The notes under the pieces: generated by a model
Database searches by the model: none
Told to the model about the DNA's origin: nothing
What the model saw: the letters and a program-made list of their open reading frames with translations, nothing else
Assembly (NCBI GenBank): GCA_035489435.1
Contig: DATHKG010000020.1
DNA: 64,000 nucleotides
Reading direction: 5' to 3' (one strand)
Source: DATHKG01 sp035489435
Lineage (GTDB): Bacteria; Bacteroidota; Bacteroidia; Chitinophagales; Chitinophagaceae
Shown: one piece after another, positions 51,063-61,284 of the stretch
Layout of the letters: each line of letters starts with the position of its first letter
Numbering within the stretch: position 1 is the stretch's first letter
Made by a program: the position numbers and the translations under genes

Positions 51063-51641
51063 ATGATTTTACCTATAGTAGCGTATGGATCGCCCATTCT
51101 CAGGACAGTGGCAAAAGATATCAATCCTGACTATCCCGGCCTGGCTAAGCTCCTGGAAGACATGTGGGAAACCATGTATGCCAGCAATGGGGTAGGGCTG
51201 GCTGCCCCGCAGATAAACAAGGATATACGGTTATTTGTGATTGACAGTGCCCAGATCTTCGAAAACCAGGACGATGAAGACAAGGGCCGGTACCCGGACG
51301 AACCCGGAACAAAACAGGTTTTTATCAATGCCCATATCGTTGAATTCGGTGGTGATGACTGGGCCTACAATGAAGGTTGTCTCAGCATTCCAAAGATTCG
51401 TGAAGATGTTTTCCGCAGCAAAACCGTAACACTCGAATACCTCGATGAAAATTTCGAGCCGCAAACAAAAACCTTTGATGGCATCACCGGCCGGATTATC
51501 CAGCACGAATATGATCATACTGAAGGTAAACTCTTCATTGATTACCTGAAGCCTCTTAAACGCAAATTGCTGAAGGGTAAACTGGACGACATAACAAAAG
51601 GTAAAGTGAAAGTGGATTACCGTATGGTCTATAAACCTTAG
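51063..51641 (+). CDS. def: peptide deformylase
   Basis: The 192-residue metalloenzyme removes the N-formyl group from nascent proteins. The three motifs are G-V-G-L-A-A-P-Q (residues 43-50), E-G-C-L-S (C106, metal ligand) and H148-E-Y-D-H152 with the catalytic Glu149. It is the usual downstream neighbour of ruvX in related genomes, here split off by the insert. An acidic insertion of about 15 residues (NQDDEDKGRYPDEPGT) between motifs 1 and 2 is typical for Bacteroidota. Confidence 0.97.
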   Translation: MILPIVAYGSPILRTVAKDINPDYPGLAKLLEDMWETMYASNGVGLAAPQINKDIRLFVIDSAQIFENQDDEDKGRYPDEPGTKQVFINAHIVEFGGDDWAYNEGCLSIPKIREDVFRSKTVTLEYLDENFEPQTKTFDGITGRIIQHEYDHTEGKLFIDYLKPLKRKLLKGKLDDITKGKVKVDYRMVYKP

Positions 51642-51907
51642 CGTTTATGCCCTTCACAATGGGTGCAAAAGTTTCAGAACTACAAGCTATATTTCAAAAT
51701 ATTGATGGCGCAGATGACGCAATCTCACGTATCACAGTTATCTATTCTGAGGCAACAGGTAACATATTTTCAGGCATCACTGGTTTTTTTACTGATGCAG
51801 CAGCTGATACCTTTTCGCGCATAATTGTTTTTTTCGCTGATGCTTATCTCATAGGTTGTAAACAACAAATTCTTTCAATCCTCCGCATAACTTTTGGATT
51901 ATTACGT

Positions 51908-52846
51908 ATGTCATTTGGATTATCAGGTACCTTATTGGTTCTTCAACTTTTTTGTATTTCTGCAAATGGACAGGACTCCTCTGTGGTGTTCGACGATAAA
52001 GCCGTTACCCTTAAAGAAGTTATAGTCCGCAGCAATCTTAATGTTGCAAAGTTTATTGAACGTGTACAGGAAGACAGCAGTTTTTACAAGGCCTTCAAAA
52101 ACCTCCATATTCTTGGGTATACGGCTTTAAATGATATCCGGATGATGGGCAAAAATTCCAAAACAATTGCCACCGTCAACAGTCGCACCCGGCAACAGGT
52201 TAAAGAAGGGTGCCGATGGATGGAAACCCTGGAAGAATCAACTACCGGAGACATATACACGAAGAAAAAAGAATGGAATTATTATACCGCTGAAATGTAT
52301 GCGGGTTTGTTTTTTACCAGCGATACAATCTGCGGTGAAAACAATATTGTCGGCAACGCCACGATATCAAAAAAAGGCAAATCAGGTATTCAAAAACACA
52401 AGGAGCAGCTTAAAATGCTTTTCTTCAATCCCGGTAAAAAAATACCAGGCATACCTTTTATCGGCGATAAGATTGCCATCTTTGAAGGAGATGCAGCTAA
52501 CCGTTATGATTTTATCATAGACATGCAACCCAGGAATAATGAGATGTGTTATGTGTTCACCGTTATTCCCAGGAAAGACCTTAAAGCAAATGAAAAAGAT
52601 CAGATTGTTATCAATGAGATGACCACCTGGTTCCGCATCTCATCATGGGAGATAGTCGCCCGGAATTATAACCTCAGTTACCGCGCAGGTGTTTATGATT
52701 TCGATGTAGACCTGCAGGTAGAACTCGGTCAATTTGGTGACTTACTGGTACCAAAAGTTTTACATTATCGCGGTAACTGGAACGTAGTCCTGAAAAAAAG
52801 AGAGCGCTGCTTTTTTACGGCCACGCTCTTTGATTTTACAAGATGA
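51908..52846 (+). CDS. secreted protein of unknown function
   Basis: The ATG at 51908 gives 312 residues with a signal peptide (MSFGLSGTLLVLQLFCISANG, cut after GQ). The frame stays open 87 codons further upstream to 51647, but that part lacks family character and overlaps repetitive DNA. The protein begins DSSVVFDDKAVTLKEVIVRS, reminiscent of the ends of outer-membrane carboxypeptidase-like or TonB-plug regions, followed by a large folded domain of about 250 residues. No named family was recognised. The stop codon is followed by a tandem copy of its last 8 codons. Confidence 0.65.
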   Translation: MSFGLSGTLLVLQLFCISANGQDSSVVFDDKAVTLKEVIVRSNLNVAKFIERVQEDSSFYKAFKNLHILGYTALNDIRMMGKNSKTIATVNSRTRQQVKEGCRWMETLEESTTGDIYTKKKEWNYYTAEMYAGLFFTSDTICGENNIVGNATISKKGKSGIQKHKEQLKMLFFNPGKKIPGIPFIGDKIAIFEGDAANRYDFIIDMQPRNNEMCYVFTVIPRKDLKANEKDQIVINEMTTWFRISSWEIVARNYNLSYRAGVYDFDVDLQVELGQFGDLLVPKVLHYRGNWNVVLKKRERCFFTATLFDFTR

Positions 52847-52870
52847 TTTACATTTGATTTTACAAGCTGA
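52847..52870 (+). repeat. tandem copy of the last 8 codons of the preceding gene
   Basis: The 24 nt at 52847-52870 repeat the final 24 nt of the gene with several changes. TTTGATTTTACAAG is exact, and the copy also ends in TGA. Confidence 0.75.
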
Positions 52871-52896
52871 TTTCGAAGGAAATCTTTGAAATAAGA

Positions 52897-52942
52897 TCAC
52901 TCATCACTCCACTCATAACTCATAACTCATAATTCATAACTC
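52897..52942. repeat. CATAACTC short repeat tract
   Basis: Array of CACTCATCACTCC and ACTCATAACTCATAACTCAT words in the gap between the convergent unknown gene and rluD. Confidence 0.7.
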
Positions 52943-52944
52943 TC

Positions 52945-54003
52945 TCAAACCAGGTCCTTGGCTTTCGTATAACCTCTCCACTTCTCAATCAGCTTCGTCA
53001 TGTCTTCCGGTAATTCGCTATTGAAAACAACGTTCTCCCTGGTAGTTGGATGAATAAAACCCAATGTTTTTGCATGCAGTGCATGACGCGGACATATCGC
53101 AAAACAGTTATCTACAAACTGCTTATATTTATTAAAGACAGTTCCTTTTACAATCCGGTCTCCACCATATAATTCATCGTTAAAAAGTGGATGTCTGATA
53201 TGTTGCATATGCACCCTGATCTGGTGGGTACGACCGGTCTCCAGTTCGCATTGGATCAGTGTCACATAACCAAATCGCTCCAATACCTTGTAATGAGTAG
53301 TCGCATCTTTTCCGACTTCGCCATCGGGATATGCGTCAAAGATTTTTCTGAACCTTTTGTGCCTGCCGATATGCGCTACTACAGTGCCGCTGTCCTGTTC
53401 CACATCACCCCAGACCAATGCCCGGTATTGGCGATGTACGGTGTGATCAAAAAATTGTTTCGAAAGACTAGCGACCGCCTTTTCCGTTTTTCCAAGGACC
53501 ATCAATCCACTTGTATTTTTGTCAATCCGGTGAACCATACCAAACCTGGGCAAATTCTCTTCACTGAGTGCACTGTTCTGTTGAAGCAGATAATATGCGA
53601 TACCATTGATCAGTGTTCCACTGGGATTACCACTGGCCGGATGAACCACGAGGCCCACCGGCTTATTGATTATTAAAATATCTGCATCTTCGAAGACGAT
53701 ATTCAAAGGCATTTTTTCAGGAATAATTTCTTCACCCCTGACCTCTTTATTGGAATAAACTATGATTTCCTGTCCCGGCTTGATTTTATAATTTGGTGAA
53801 ATAGGTTTGCCATCAATCAACACCATCCCGTTCTCAATCGACTGCTGCACTTTGTTCCGGGTAGCCCCTTCGATCCTTGCAACAAGAAATTTATCAATGC
53901 GCATAGGTTCCTGCCCCCGGTCTACGATCAGGTTCATTCTTTCATATAATAATTCCTCCGGGCTGTCGTCCACGGCATCGTCATGCTCAATCTCTGTATT
54001 CAT
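52945..54003 (-). CDS. rluD: 23S rRNA pseudouridine synthase, RluD type
   Basis: The 352-residue protein has an acidic N-terminal extension, an S4 RNA-binding domain (residues about 34-90) and the RluA-family catalytic domain. The catalytic Asp161 is in HRIDKNTSGLMVLGKT, and the second motif is GRTHQIRVHMQHIRHPLFND. It isomerises uridines in 23S rRNA helix 69 or a similar site. The length fits RluD. The stop codon lies close to the repeat tract. Confidence 0.93.
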   Translation of the reverse strand: MNTEIEHDDAVDDSPEELLYERMNLIVDRGQEPMRIDKFLVARIEGATRNKVQQSIENGMVLIDGKPISPNYKIKPGQEIIVYSNKEVRGEEIIPEKMPLNIVFEDADILIINKPVGLVVHPASGNPSGTLINGIAYYLLQQNSALSEENLPRFGMVHRIDKNTSGLMVLGKTEKAVASLSKQFFDHTVHRQYRALVWGDVEQDSGTVVAHIGRHKRFRKIFDAYPDGEVGKDATTHYKVLERFGYVTLIQCELETGRTHQIRVHMQHIRHPLFNDELYGGDRIVKGTVFNKYKQFVDNCFAICPRHALHAKTLGFIHPTTRENVVFNSELPEDMTKLIEKWRGYTKAKDLV

Positions 54004-54074
54004 TCCTCAAATTTAATGTTGTTATTTAGTCCCATTGCGGGTCGGAACCTGTAAAGATAAGTGAATCAACCGGG

Positions 54075-55799
54075 TTAATATCCCGCTGCATCATCATCGC
54101 CTCTTCTGTCGGCAATTGCTTCGATCTTTCCATTGTCCGAAATCAAAATCAACTCAGTTCTCCCGATGGCACCACGTTGGGTGATCTTGTATCCCATGGC
54201 AGTTAACTTGTCCAGGGTTTCTTTAGAAATGTTTGATTCAACATATATCTCATCGGGCATCCATTGGTGGTGAAATTTGGGTTTGTTTACCGCATCTTCG
54301 GCACTCATTTTAAATTCAAGGATATTCACCAGCGATTGAAATACTGAAGTGGTTATCGTTGTTCCGCCCGGAGTTCCTACCACTATATAAGGCTTCTTGT
54401 TTTTTAGCACAATGGTTGGCGTCATCGAACTCAACATTCTTTTACCGGGTGCAATGGCGTTTGCAGCAGTGCCCAAAGCACCATACATATTGGCCACGCC
54501 GGGTTTAACACTAAAATCATCCATCTCGTTATTTAAAAGAAAACCGGCACCACCTACAACTGTATGACTTCCATAACCGCCATTAAGCGTGGTAGTCACT
54601 GAAACCGCGTTTCCTTCACGATCGTAAACCGAAAAATGCGTAGTTTCTTCGCTTTCGGGAATGGTGCCAGGTCCGATATTCCTGCTGGTGCCTGCTTTGC
54701 CAGGTTCATAATCCTTCATCCTGGCTTTGGCATATCCATCACTTATCAATGTCTTAACCGGTACTTTAAAATAATCAACATCACCAAGAAATTGTGCCCT
54801 GTCTGCATATGCTCGTCTTTCCACTTCAGTCATAAGCTGGATTGCCTGCCAGCTGAGAAATCCATATTTCGCTATAGGCTGATCAGCTATCATTTTCATC
54901 ATCTGGGGAAGCAATACGCCACCACTGCTGGGCAAAGGCATAGTGATGATTTCATAACCTTTATAATCAAACGAAACTGCTTCTCTTTCCTTTGCTTCAT
55001 AATTTTTTAGATCCCCATAAGAGATGATCCCGTTCGACCTGGACATTTCTTCCACTATCAGTTTTGCGGTTTCGCCCTCATAGAAGCCTTTTTTGCCTTT
55101 GTCACGAATGCGGGTCAATGTTTTTGCGAGATCTTTCTGGATTAGTGTATCGCCGGCTTTCCATTTCATCGCGTTTACAAAAACCGGGATCACCGTATTG
55201 TATTTATTAAATTCATCCTGGGAAGCGTTCAGTCCCCTGGCCTCGGCAGCTGTAATAACAAATCCCTTTTCTGCCAGCTCAATAGCCGGTTGAATCAAAA
55301 CCTTGAAAGGAAGTTTTGCATATTTATGCGCCTTAAATGCCCCTGCAACTGAACCCGGAACTCCTGATGCAAGATGACCATTCTGGCTTTTGCTGACATC
55401 AGCATTTCCATCTTTATCAAGATACATGTCTTTGGATGCCGCACCGGGCGCCTTTTCCCTGAAATCAATGGCGAGCGTTTTTCCGCCCTTAAGATGGGCA
55501 AGCAGGAATCCCCCTCCGCCTATATTTCCGGCTCCCGGATAAACCACGGCTAAAGCAAGCTGGGTGGCAATGGCAGCGTCTACTGCATTTCCTCCCTGCT
55601 TCAGGATATTGATCCCTACCTGGCTTGCCAACGGATGCGCGGAAACCACCGCACCACTGTCAACCACCTGTTTCTTCTGAATATCGTATTTGAAGGCGTT
55701 GACGGGTATTAAGGGTGGAATGGATACCGCTGGTTTTGGGCTTTTGCAGGCAAATACCAGAGAAGCCAAAACCAGGGCGGAGATATATTTATTTTGCAT
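54075..55799 (-). CDS. ggt: gamma-glutamyltransferase, lipoprotein form
   Basis: The 574-residue Ntn-hydrolase transfers the gamma-glutamyl group of glutathione or similar donors. Autoprocessing would occur before the catalytic Thr386 (EE-T386-THFSVYDREGNAVSVT), giving large and small subunits. Conserved parts include GGNAVDAAIATQLALAVVYPG and PLPSSGGVLLPQMM. The N-terminus has a lipobox (SLVFAC, C18), so it is probably anchored in the periplasm. Its likely role is recycling glutathione-like or bacillithiol-derived peptides. Confidence 0.93.
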   Translation of the reverse strand: MQNKYISALVLASLVFACKSPKPAVSIPPLIPVNAFKYDIQKKQVVDSGAVVSAHPLASQVGINILKQGGNAVDAAIATQLALAVVYPGAGNIGGGGFLLAHLKGGKTLAIDFREKAPGAASKDMYLDKDGNADVSKSQNGHLASGVPGSVAGAFKAHKYAKLPFKVLIQPAIELAEKGFVITAAEARGLNASQDEFNKYNTVIPVFVNAMKWKAGDTLIQKDLAKTLTRIRDKGKKGFYEGETAKLIVEEMSRSNGIISYGDLKNYEAKEREAVSFDYKGYEIITMPLPSSGGVLLPQMMKMIADQPIAKYGFLSWQAIQLMTEVERRAYADRAQFLGDVDYFKVPVKTLISDGYAKARMKDYEPGKAGTSRNIGPGTIPESEETTHFSVYDREGNAVSVTTTLNGGYGSHTVVGGAGFLLNNEMDDFSVKPGVANMYGALGTAANAIAPGKRMLSSMTPTIVLKNKKPYIVVGTPGGTTITTSVFQSLVNILEFKMSAEDAVNKPKFHHQWMPDEIYVESNISKETLDKLTAMGYKITQRGAIGRTELILISDNGKIEAIADRRGDDDAAGY

Positions 55800-55924
55800 C
55801 TATATTATTATCAGGCTGCAAATTATGAAATTTTAAACCGGTGATACCTGAACGATTCGTTATTTGTTAGTCTGGTCATACATTCGCACATTTGCACATC
55901 TACAATTAAATATCAAACTGCATT

Positions 55925-58456
55925 ATGAGAAATATCTTATTGGCTTGCCTGATCGTGCTGACAGGGGCCAATTCTTTTGGCCAGCTTCAATCGCCGGAAC
56001 AGTTCCTCGGCTATAAGCTCGGCTCCAGATACACTCCTCACTTTAATGTTGTCAATTATTTCAAACACGTGGTGGCGAATACGCCTTCCCAGATGAAACT
56101 GGAGCAATATGGTCAAACCAATGAAAGAAGACCATTATTATTGGCTTATGTAGCATCGCCTGAAAACTTTGCCAAACTTGAAAGTATTCGTGTCAATAAT
56201 CTCCGGCTTGCCGGACAGGCAGAAGATAAACAGGCCGGTGACGAAAATGCGCCTGCAATTGTCTGGCTCAGTTATAATGTACATGGAAATGAAACATCTT
56301 CTTCCGAATCAGCGATGATGATGATTTATGAACTTGCCAATCCGGCTAACACAAAAACAAAGGAATGGCTAAAAAATGTAGTCATCATTATTGACCCATG
56401 TATCAATCCTGATGGACGGGATCGTTATGTGAACTGGTTCAATTCTGTGGTAGGCAAAAACCCAAATCCAAGAACTCAGTCCCGTGAGCATATAGAACCA
56501 TGGCCGGGAGGCAGATCAAATCATTACAATTTTGATCTTAACCGCGACTGGGCCTGGCAGGTGCAGATTGAGAGCCAGCAGCGCCTGGCAAAGTACAACC
56601 AATGGTTACCCCAGATCCATGTTGACTATCATGAGCAAAGCGTGAATTCGCCATATTATTTTGCACCTGGTGCGGAGCCTTATCATGAGGTGATAACAAA
56701 CTGGCAACGCGAGTTCCAGACTATCATCGGGAAAAACAATGCAAAATATTTTGACCAGAACGGTTGGTTATTTTTCACCAAGGAAAGATTTGATCTTTTC
56801 TATCCAAGTTATGGCGATACTTATCCTATTTACAAAGGCGCAATAGGTATGACTTTCGAACAGGGTGGTGGGCCAAGAGGAGGCGCCTCTGTACTTACCG
56901 ACTCTGATGATACACTTACTCTTTATGATCGCTTATACCATCATTATACAACCGGTATTTCAACCATTGAAGTCAGTTCACAAAATGCCGGTAAGCTGGT
57001 ACAGGAGTTCAAAAAATATTATGACAAGGCAAAATCGGGCAACAGTTCTGAATTCAAAGCTTACCTGATAAAATCCGAACCGGGTGATAAGATCACCAGG
57101 CTGCAAACGCTGCTCGATAAAAATAAAATAGATTGGAACTATTCAAACGCAGGCAACATTACCGGTGTAAATTATTTTTCCGGCAAATCTGAAACGGTTA
57201 AAGCTGAGGCAAATGATATTGTGATCAATTCCAATCAGCCAAATGGCAACCTTGTTAAAGTATTGTTTGAGCGAAGTTCAAAACTTTCTGATTCCATAAC
57301 CTATGATATCACTGCCTGGTCAATACCTTATGTGTATGGACTGAAGGCATATGGGCTTTCCAATTATGTTACAGCGGTAAATAAAAACGAGAAAACAAAG
57401 TCCGGTGGTGTGACCGGTGCAGGTGAAGCGGGTTATGTTGCAAAATGGAACGGGCTCAGCAGTGCAAAATTCCTGGCTGCCCTGCTCAATAAAAAAGTGA
57501 AAGTAAGATATGCTGAACAGGATTTTACTACTATGGGCAGCGATTATTTAAAGGGCACACTGATCATAACAAAAACAAGCAATCAATCGATCGGGGCCAA
57601 CCTCAGATCGATTGTTGATGAAGCTGCACGCACAACCGGAGTGGATGTGGTCGGGGTAAGTTCAACCTTTGTTGAAAAAGGATTTGATTTTGGTTCAGGC
57701 CGCGTACATTATATCAAAGCACCAAGAGTTGCATTGGTTACCGGTGAAGGAATTTCATCGCTTGGCGCCGGCGAAATCTGGCATTTTTTTGAACAACAAC
57801 TCGACTATCCTGTTGACCTCATCAATGCAAACGATCTGCCACGTACTAATCTGAAGGAATATGAAGTATTGATTATGCCTGATGGTAATTACCGTTTGTT
57901 GTCAGACAAGGTTCAAAATGAACAATTGAAACAGTGGGTAATCGGAGGGGGAAGAATTGTAGCGATTGAAAATGCCGTTGCCCAAATGGCAAAAGCAGAT
58001 TGGGGTTTCAAACTAAAGGAATCAGACGAAGAAAAAAAGGCAGACAAGAAAGAAGATAAAAAAGAAGATTATGCAACAATTCGCAGGTATGAGAACCGCG
58101 AACGAGAAGAAATGTTGAATTATACCCCCGGATCTATTTACAAACTTGAACTTGATAATTCTCATCCCCTTGCATTTGGGTATCCTGATTATTATTATAC
58201 GTTGAAACAGGATAATAATATCTATGAATTCCTGAAGGAAGGTGGGTGGAACGTGGGCATATTGAAGAAAGACGGCCAGGTGGCCGGGTTTGTAGGTACA
58301 AAACTCAAAGACAAACTCAAAGACGGAACGCTGCTGGGTGTTCAGGAAATGGGCAGGGGAACGGTTGTATTCCTGTCTGATAATCCATTGTTCAGAAGTT
58401 TCTGGGAAAATGGTAAGTTGTTATTTTGTAATGCAGTATTTATGGTGGGTCAGTGA
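55925..58456 (+). CDS. secreted M14 family zinc carboxypeptidase
   Basis: The 843-residue protein has a signal peptide (residues 1-19). The metal-binding H120-G-N-E123 lies in WLSYNVHGNETSSSESAMM, and the third ligand is in the His232-x3-His236 segment IHVDYHEQS. INPDGRDRYVNW and the basic GGRSNHYNFDLNRDW block are typical of the family. Glu in GMTFEQGGGPRGG could be the catalytic general base. The C-terminal region of about 300 residues carries an acidic Lys/Glu-rich stretch (EEKKADKKEDKKED). It probably releases C-terminal residues from extracellular proteins. Confidence 0.9.
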   Translation: MRNILLACLIVLTGANSFGQLQSPEQFLGYKLGSRYTPHFNVVNYFKHVVANTPSQMKLEQYGQTNERRPLLLAYVASPENFAKLESIRVNNLRLAGQAEDKQAGDENAPAIVWLSYNVHGNETSSSESAMMMIYELANPANTKTKEWLKNVVIIIDPCINPDGRDRYVNWFNSVVGKNPNPRTQSREHIEPWPGGRSNHYNFDLNRDWAWQVQIESQQRLAKYNQWLPQIHVDYHEQSVNSPYYFAPGAEPYHEVITNWQREFQTIIGKNNAKYFDQNGWLFFTKERFDLFYPSYGDTYPIYKGAIGMTFEQGGGPRGGASVLTDSDDTLTLYDRLYHHYTTGISTIEVSSQNAGKLVQEFKKYYDKAKSGNSSEFKAYLIKSEPGDKITRLQTLLDKNKIDWNYSNAGNITGVNYFSGKSETVKAEANDIVINSNQPNGNLVKVLFERSSKLSDSITYDITAWSIPYVYGLKAYGLSNYVTAVNKNEKTKSGGVTGAGEAGYVAKWNGLSSAKFLAALLNKKVKVRYAEQDFTTMGSDYLKGTLIITKTSNQSIGANLRSIVDEAARTTGVDVVGVSSTFVEKGFDFGSGRVHYIKAPRVALVTGEGISSLGAGEIWHFFEQQLDYPVDLINANDLPRTNLKEYEVLIMPDGNYRLLSDKVQNEQLKQWVIGGGRIVAIENAVAQMAKADWGFKLKESDEEKKADKKEDKKEDYATIRRYENREREEMLNYTPGSIYKLELDNSHPLAFGYPDYYYTLKQDNNIYEFLKEGGWNVGILKKDGQVAGFVGTKLKDKLKDGTLLGVQEMGRGTVVFLSDNPLFRSFWENGKLLFCNAVFMVGQ

Positions 58457-58481
58457 TACCATCTTAATAAAGTCAATAAAC

Positions 58482-58512
58482 TATGACAGGCCCTGTGCCT
58501 GTCATATTAATT
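58482..58512 (+). terminator. terminator-like hairpin after the M14 gene
   Basis: TATGACAGGC (58482-58491) and GCCTGTCATA (58497-58506) form a perfect 10-bp stem with a CCTGT loop. A T-rich stretch follows. Confidence 0.65.
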
Positions 58513-58624
58513 TTACTGGTGTAGGTCATTATTTAACTATTGTTTATATTTCACACTTATATCTTCGTTCGATGCTCTTGCCTTTAAGCAGGATCCGAAC
58601 GGAGCGCAAAATCAAAACCGCGAT

Positions 58625-61123
58625 ATGATAAAAAAGTGTACACTCATTCTTTTAACCTTTTCATTTCACATTATACTTTTTTCACAAGCTCCGCCTGTTT
58701 ACACTTCAGCCGATATATATCTGCAACTGAAAAAATTAAAGGTGCTCGGTTCCATTTTGTATGTGGCCGCCCATCCTGATGATGAGAATACCCGTTTGCT
58801 GGCTTATATGTCAAAAGAAAGATTATACAGAACAGGATATCTTTCTTTAACAAGGGGAGACGGTGGACAGAACCTGATTGGAGATGAACAGGGCATTGAT
58901 CTTGGTTTGATACGTACACAGGAATTGCTGGCCGCCAGGCGGATTGATGGCGCCGAGCAGTTTTTCTCCAGGGCCTATGATTTTGGATTTAGTAAAACAA
59001 CCGAAGAAGCCTTGAGGATCTGGGATAAAGAAAAGATTTTAAGTGATGCAGTCTGGGTAATAAGAAGGTTTCAACCCGATGTGATGGTTACCCGTTTTCC
59101 ACCCGACAGCCGTGCAGGTCATGGTCATCATTCCGGCTCTGCTGTCATCGCCGAAGAAGCCTTCAAGGCTGCAGCCGATCCAAATCGTTTCCCTGAACAA
59201 TTTAAATATGGCGTTAAGCCCTGGAAGGTAAAACGGATTCTCTGGAATTCATTCATGGGAAGAGATAGTAGTGGTAAAACGGTGAGCCTTGATGTAGGAG
59301 CATATAATGCTTTGCTTGGAAAAAGTTATGGTGAGATAGCTGCTATCAGCAGGAGCCAGCACAAAAGCCAGGGCTTTGGGGTTGCAGGATCACGTGGCGT
59401 TCAGTTGGAAAATTTCACGCATACCGCAGGAGACCCGGCGAAAACAGATCTTTTTGATGGTGTTGATGTAAGCTGGAAGAGAGTGAGTGGCAGTGAAGAT
59501 ATCAGTGCTTTTATAGATGGGCTTATACAGCAATTTTCTTTATCTGATCCTTCACTATCGGTACCGGGCCTGGTGTCTTTGTATAAAATGCTTGATGCAC
59601 TTTCGGATCCATATTGGAAAGCGCAAAAGTTGTCGGAGGTTAAGACCTTGATTGAAGCCTGTAGCGGCATTTGGCTGGAAGCCTCAACGACTACCCCTTT
59701 TGCGGTACAGGGTGACAGCATTCGCATCCAGGTTTCTATCAATAACAGGACAGGGGCAAAAGCAACTGTTGTTTCCGTATTGGTAGACAGTACAAATTCA
59801 GTCCTTAATAAGCCGCTGGATAAAAACGCAAACGTTTCAATTGCCACTACGGTACCTGTTTCAACCACGAGGACACTTTCGCAACCATACTGGCTCGAAC
59901 AGAAGATGAGTGAAGGAGCATTTACGGTGAACGATCAATTAAAAATAGGTGTTCCGGAGAATCCGCCTTCCATGCAGGTTAAGTTTAACATGCTGATCGA
60001 AGGCACGGTCTTCGCATTCAACAAACCTGTAAGGTATCGTTATACAGACCCGGTAAAAGGTGAAATTTATCAGCCGGTAAATATTGTACCAGCGGCAACC
60101 TTGTCAACTGAACCAAGTGTACTGGTTTTCAGAAAAGATAAAAAAGAAGCTGCTGATCTCGAGGTCCGTATAAATGCAAACCGCAGGTTTGATAATTACC
60201 AGGCTTCTGTTTCAAACCGGATGAAACTGAGCAATACTGTTCAGAAAGATTCTGCCTTCAATTTATCCAAAGGTCTTTGGAAAGAATATAGCTTTAAAGT
60301 TGACAATTCAATGATGGGTGAACTGGAACAGGATCATGCACAGGTTTTCACAGAACTTAAGAAAGGTAAAGAAGTTTTTTCTCCTTATCTGAGCCTTACA
60401 GGGATTCACTATGATCATATTCCGGACATTTATTATTATTACCAGGATAATGCAAAGGCATTAAACATAGACCTGAAAACGGTAGGTAAACGAATCGGAT
60501 ATATCGAAGGTGCAGGTGATAAGGTTCCAATTGCACTCACGCAAATGGGATATGATGTTGTAACCCTTAAAGAAAGAGATATCAGTATCGCGGTGTTAAA
60601 ACAGTTTGATGCAGTTATTACCGGGGTTAGAGCTTATAACGTGCATGGATACCTGTCGGACCGTAACTATGAACTGATGGAATATGTAAAACAGGGCGGC
60701 AACCTCATTGTTCAATATAATACCAATAGTTTTGCCGGGCCGATCGCTGCAAAGATTGGTCCTTATCCTTTTAATATTTCAAGGAACCGGGTTACCGATC
60801 AGACAGCAAAAGTAAAATTTGCGATGTCTGATCATGCTGTACTGAATTATCCAAACAAGATCACCGATAAGGATTTTGAAGGATGGATACAGGAACGCGG
60901 AATCTATTTTGCCGACCAGGTCGATCCGCATTACCAGATGCCACTTAAAATGGCCGATCCCGGTGAAGCGGAAAACCCTGGTAGCCTGATCATCACTGAT
61001 TATGGGAAAGGCAAATTTGTTTACACCGGTCTTGTATTTTTCAGGGAACTCCCGGCAGGAGTTCCGGGTGCATACCGTTTATTAGCCAACATCATTGCAT
61101 TATCACAAAAGCGCGATTTTTAA
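58625..61123 (+). CDS. secreted PIG-L family deacetylase, large form
   Basis: The 832-residue protein has a signal peptide (residues about 1-20, cut after FSQ). The LmbE/PIG-L domain carries the zinc motif A-H50-P-D-D53-E in VAAHPDDENTRL and a second one in AGHGHHSGSAV. It continues with beta-rich domains and a C-terminal segment that resembles a glutamine amidotransferase-like (ThuA-type) fold, including DHAVLNYPNKI and GKFVYTGLVFFREL. It would deacetylate an N-acetylated sugar in the periplasm. Its stop overlaps the next start (TAATG). Confidence 0.85.
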   Translation: MIKKCTLILLTFSFHIILFSQAPPVYTSADIYLQLKKLKVLGSILYVAAHPDDENTRLLAYMSKERLYRTGYLSLTRGDGGQNLIGDEQGIDLGLIRTQELLAARRIDGAEQFFSRAYDFGFSKTTEEALRIWDKEKILSDAVWVIRRFQPDVMVTRFPPDSRAGHGHHSGSAVIAEEAFKAAADPNRFPEQFKYGVKPWKVKRILWNSFMGRDSSGKTVSLDVGAYNALLGKSYGEIAAISRSQHKSQGFGVAGSRGVQLENFTHTAGDPAKTDLFDGVDVSWKRVSGSEDISAFIDGLIQQFSLSDPSLSVPGLVSLYKMLDALSDPYWKAQKLSEVKTLIEACSGIWLEASTTTPFAVQGDSIRIQVSINNRTGAKATVVSVLVDSTNSVLNKPLDKNANVSIATTVPVSTTRTLSQPYWLEQKMSEGAFTVNDQLKIGVPENPPSMQVKFNMLIEGTVFAFNKPVRYRYTDPVKGEIYQPVNIVPAATLSTEPSVLVFRKDKKEAADLEVRINANRRFDNYQASVSNRMKLSNTVQKDSAFNLSKGLWKEYSFKVDNSMMGELEQDHAQVFTELKKGKEVFSPYLSLTGIHYDHIPDIYYYYQDNAKALNIDLKTVGKRIGYIEGAGDKVPIALTQMGYDVVTLKERDISIAVLKQFDAVITGVRAYNVHGYLSDRNYELMEYVKQGGNLIVQYNTNSFAGPIAAKIGPYPFNISRNRVTDQTAKVKFAMSDHAVLNYPNKITDKDFEGWIQERGIYFADQVDPHYQMPLKMADPGEAENPGSLIITDYGKGKFVYTGLVFFRELPAGVPGAYRLLANIIALSQKRDF

Positions 61124-61284
61124 TGAGTCAGATATCGAGGGGCAGGGGTCAACTGGCATTATTCCTGGCCATAGTGCTGGGATTGATAATTGGAAAATTT
61201 ATAAAAAAAGCATCGATAGGCCTCATCCTGGGTTTATTGATTGGCTTATTCATCATGTGGATGCTCAGGCGAAGAAACAAGTAA
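61123..61284 (+). CDS. tiny membrane protein, 53 residues
   Basis: The ATG at 61123 overlaps the stop of the PIG-L gene (TAATG). The protein reads MSQISRGRGQLALFLAIVLG and continues LIIGKFIKKASIGLILGLLIGLFIMWMLRRRNK. It has two hydrophobic helices separated by a short basic loop, and a basic tail. It is followed without a gap by a second tiny gene. The tight coupling on both sides makes a real gene very likely. The function is unknown, and it is short enough to be missed by usual cut-offs. Confidence 0.72.
   Translation: MSQISRGRGQLALFLAIVLGLIIGKFIKKASIGLILGLLIGLFIMWMLRRRNK

Noticed and set aside
51647..51907. An 87-residue N-terminal extension of the secreted protein after def
   Set aside because: The frame is open, but it reads repetitive, hydrophobic-poor sequence, and a proper signal peptide begins at 51908.
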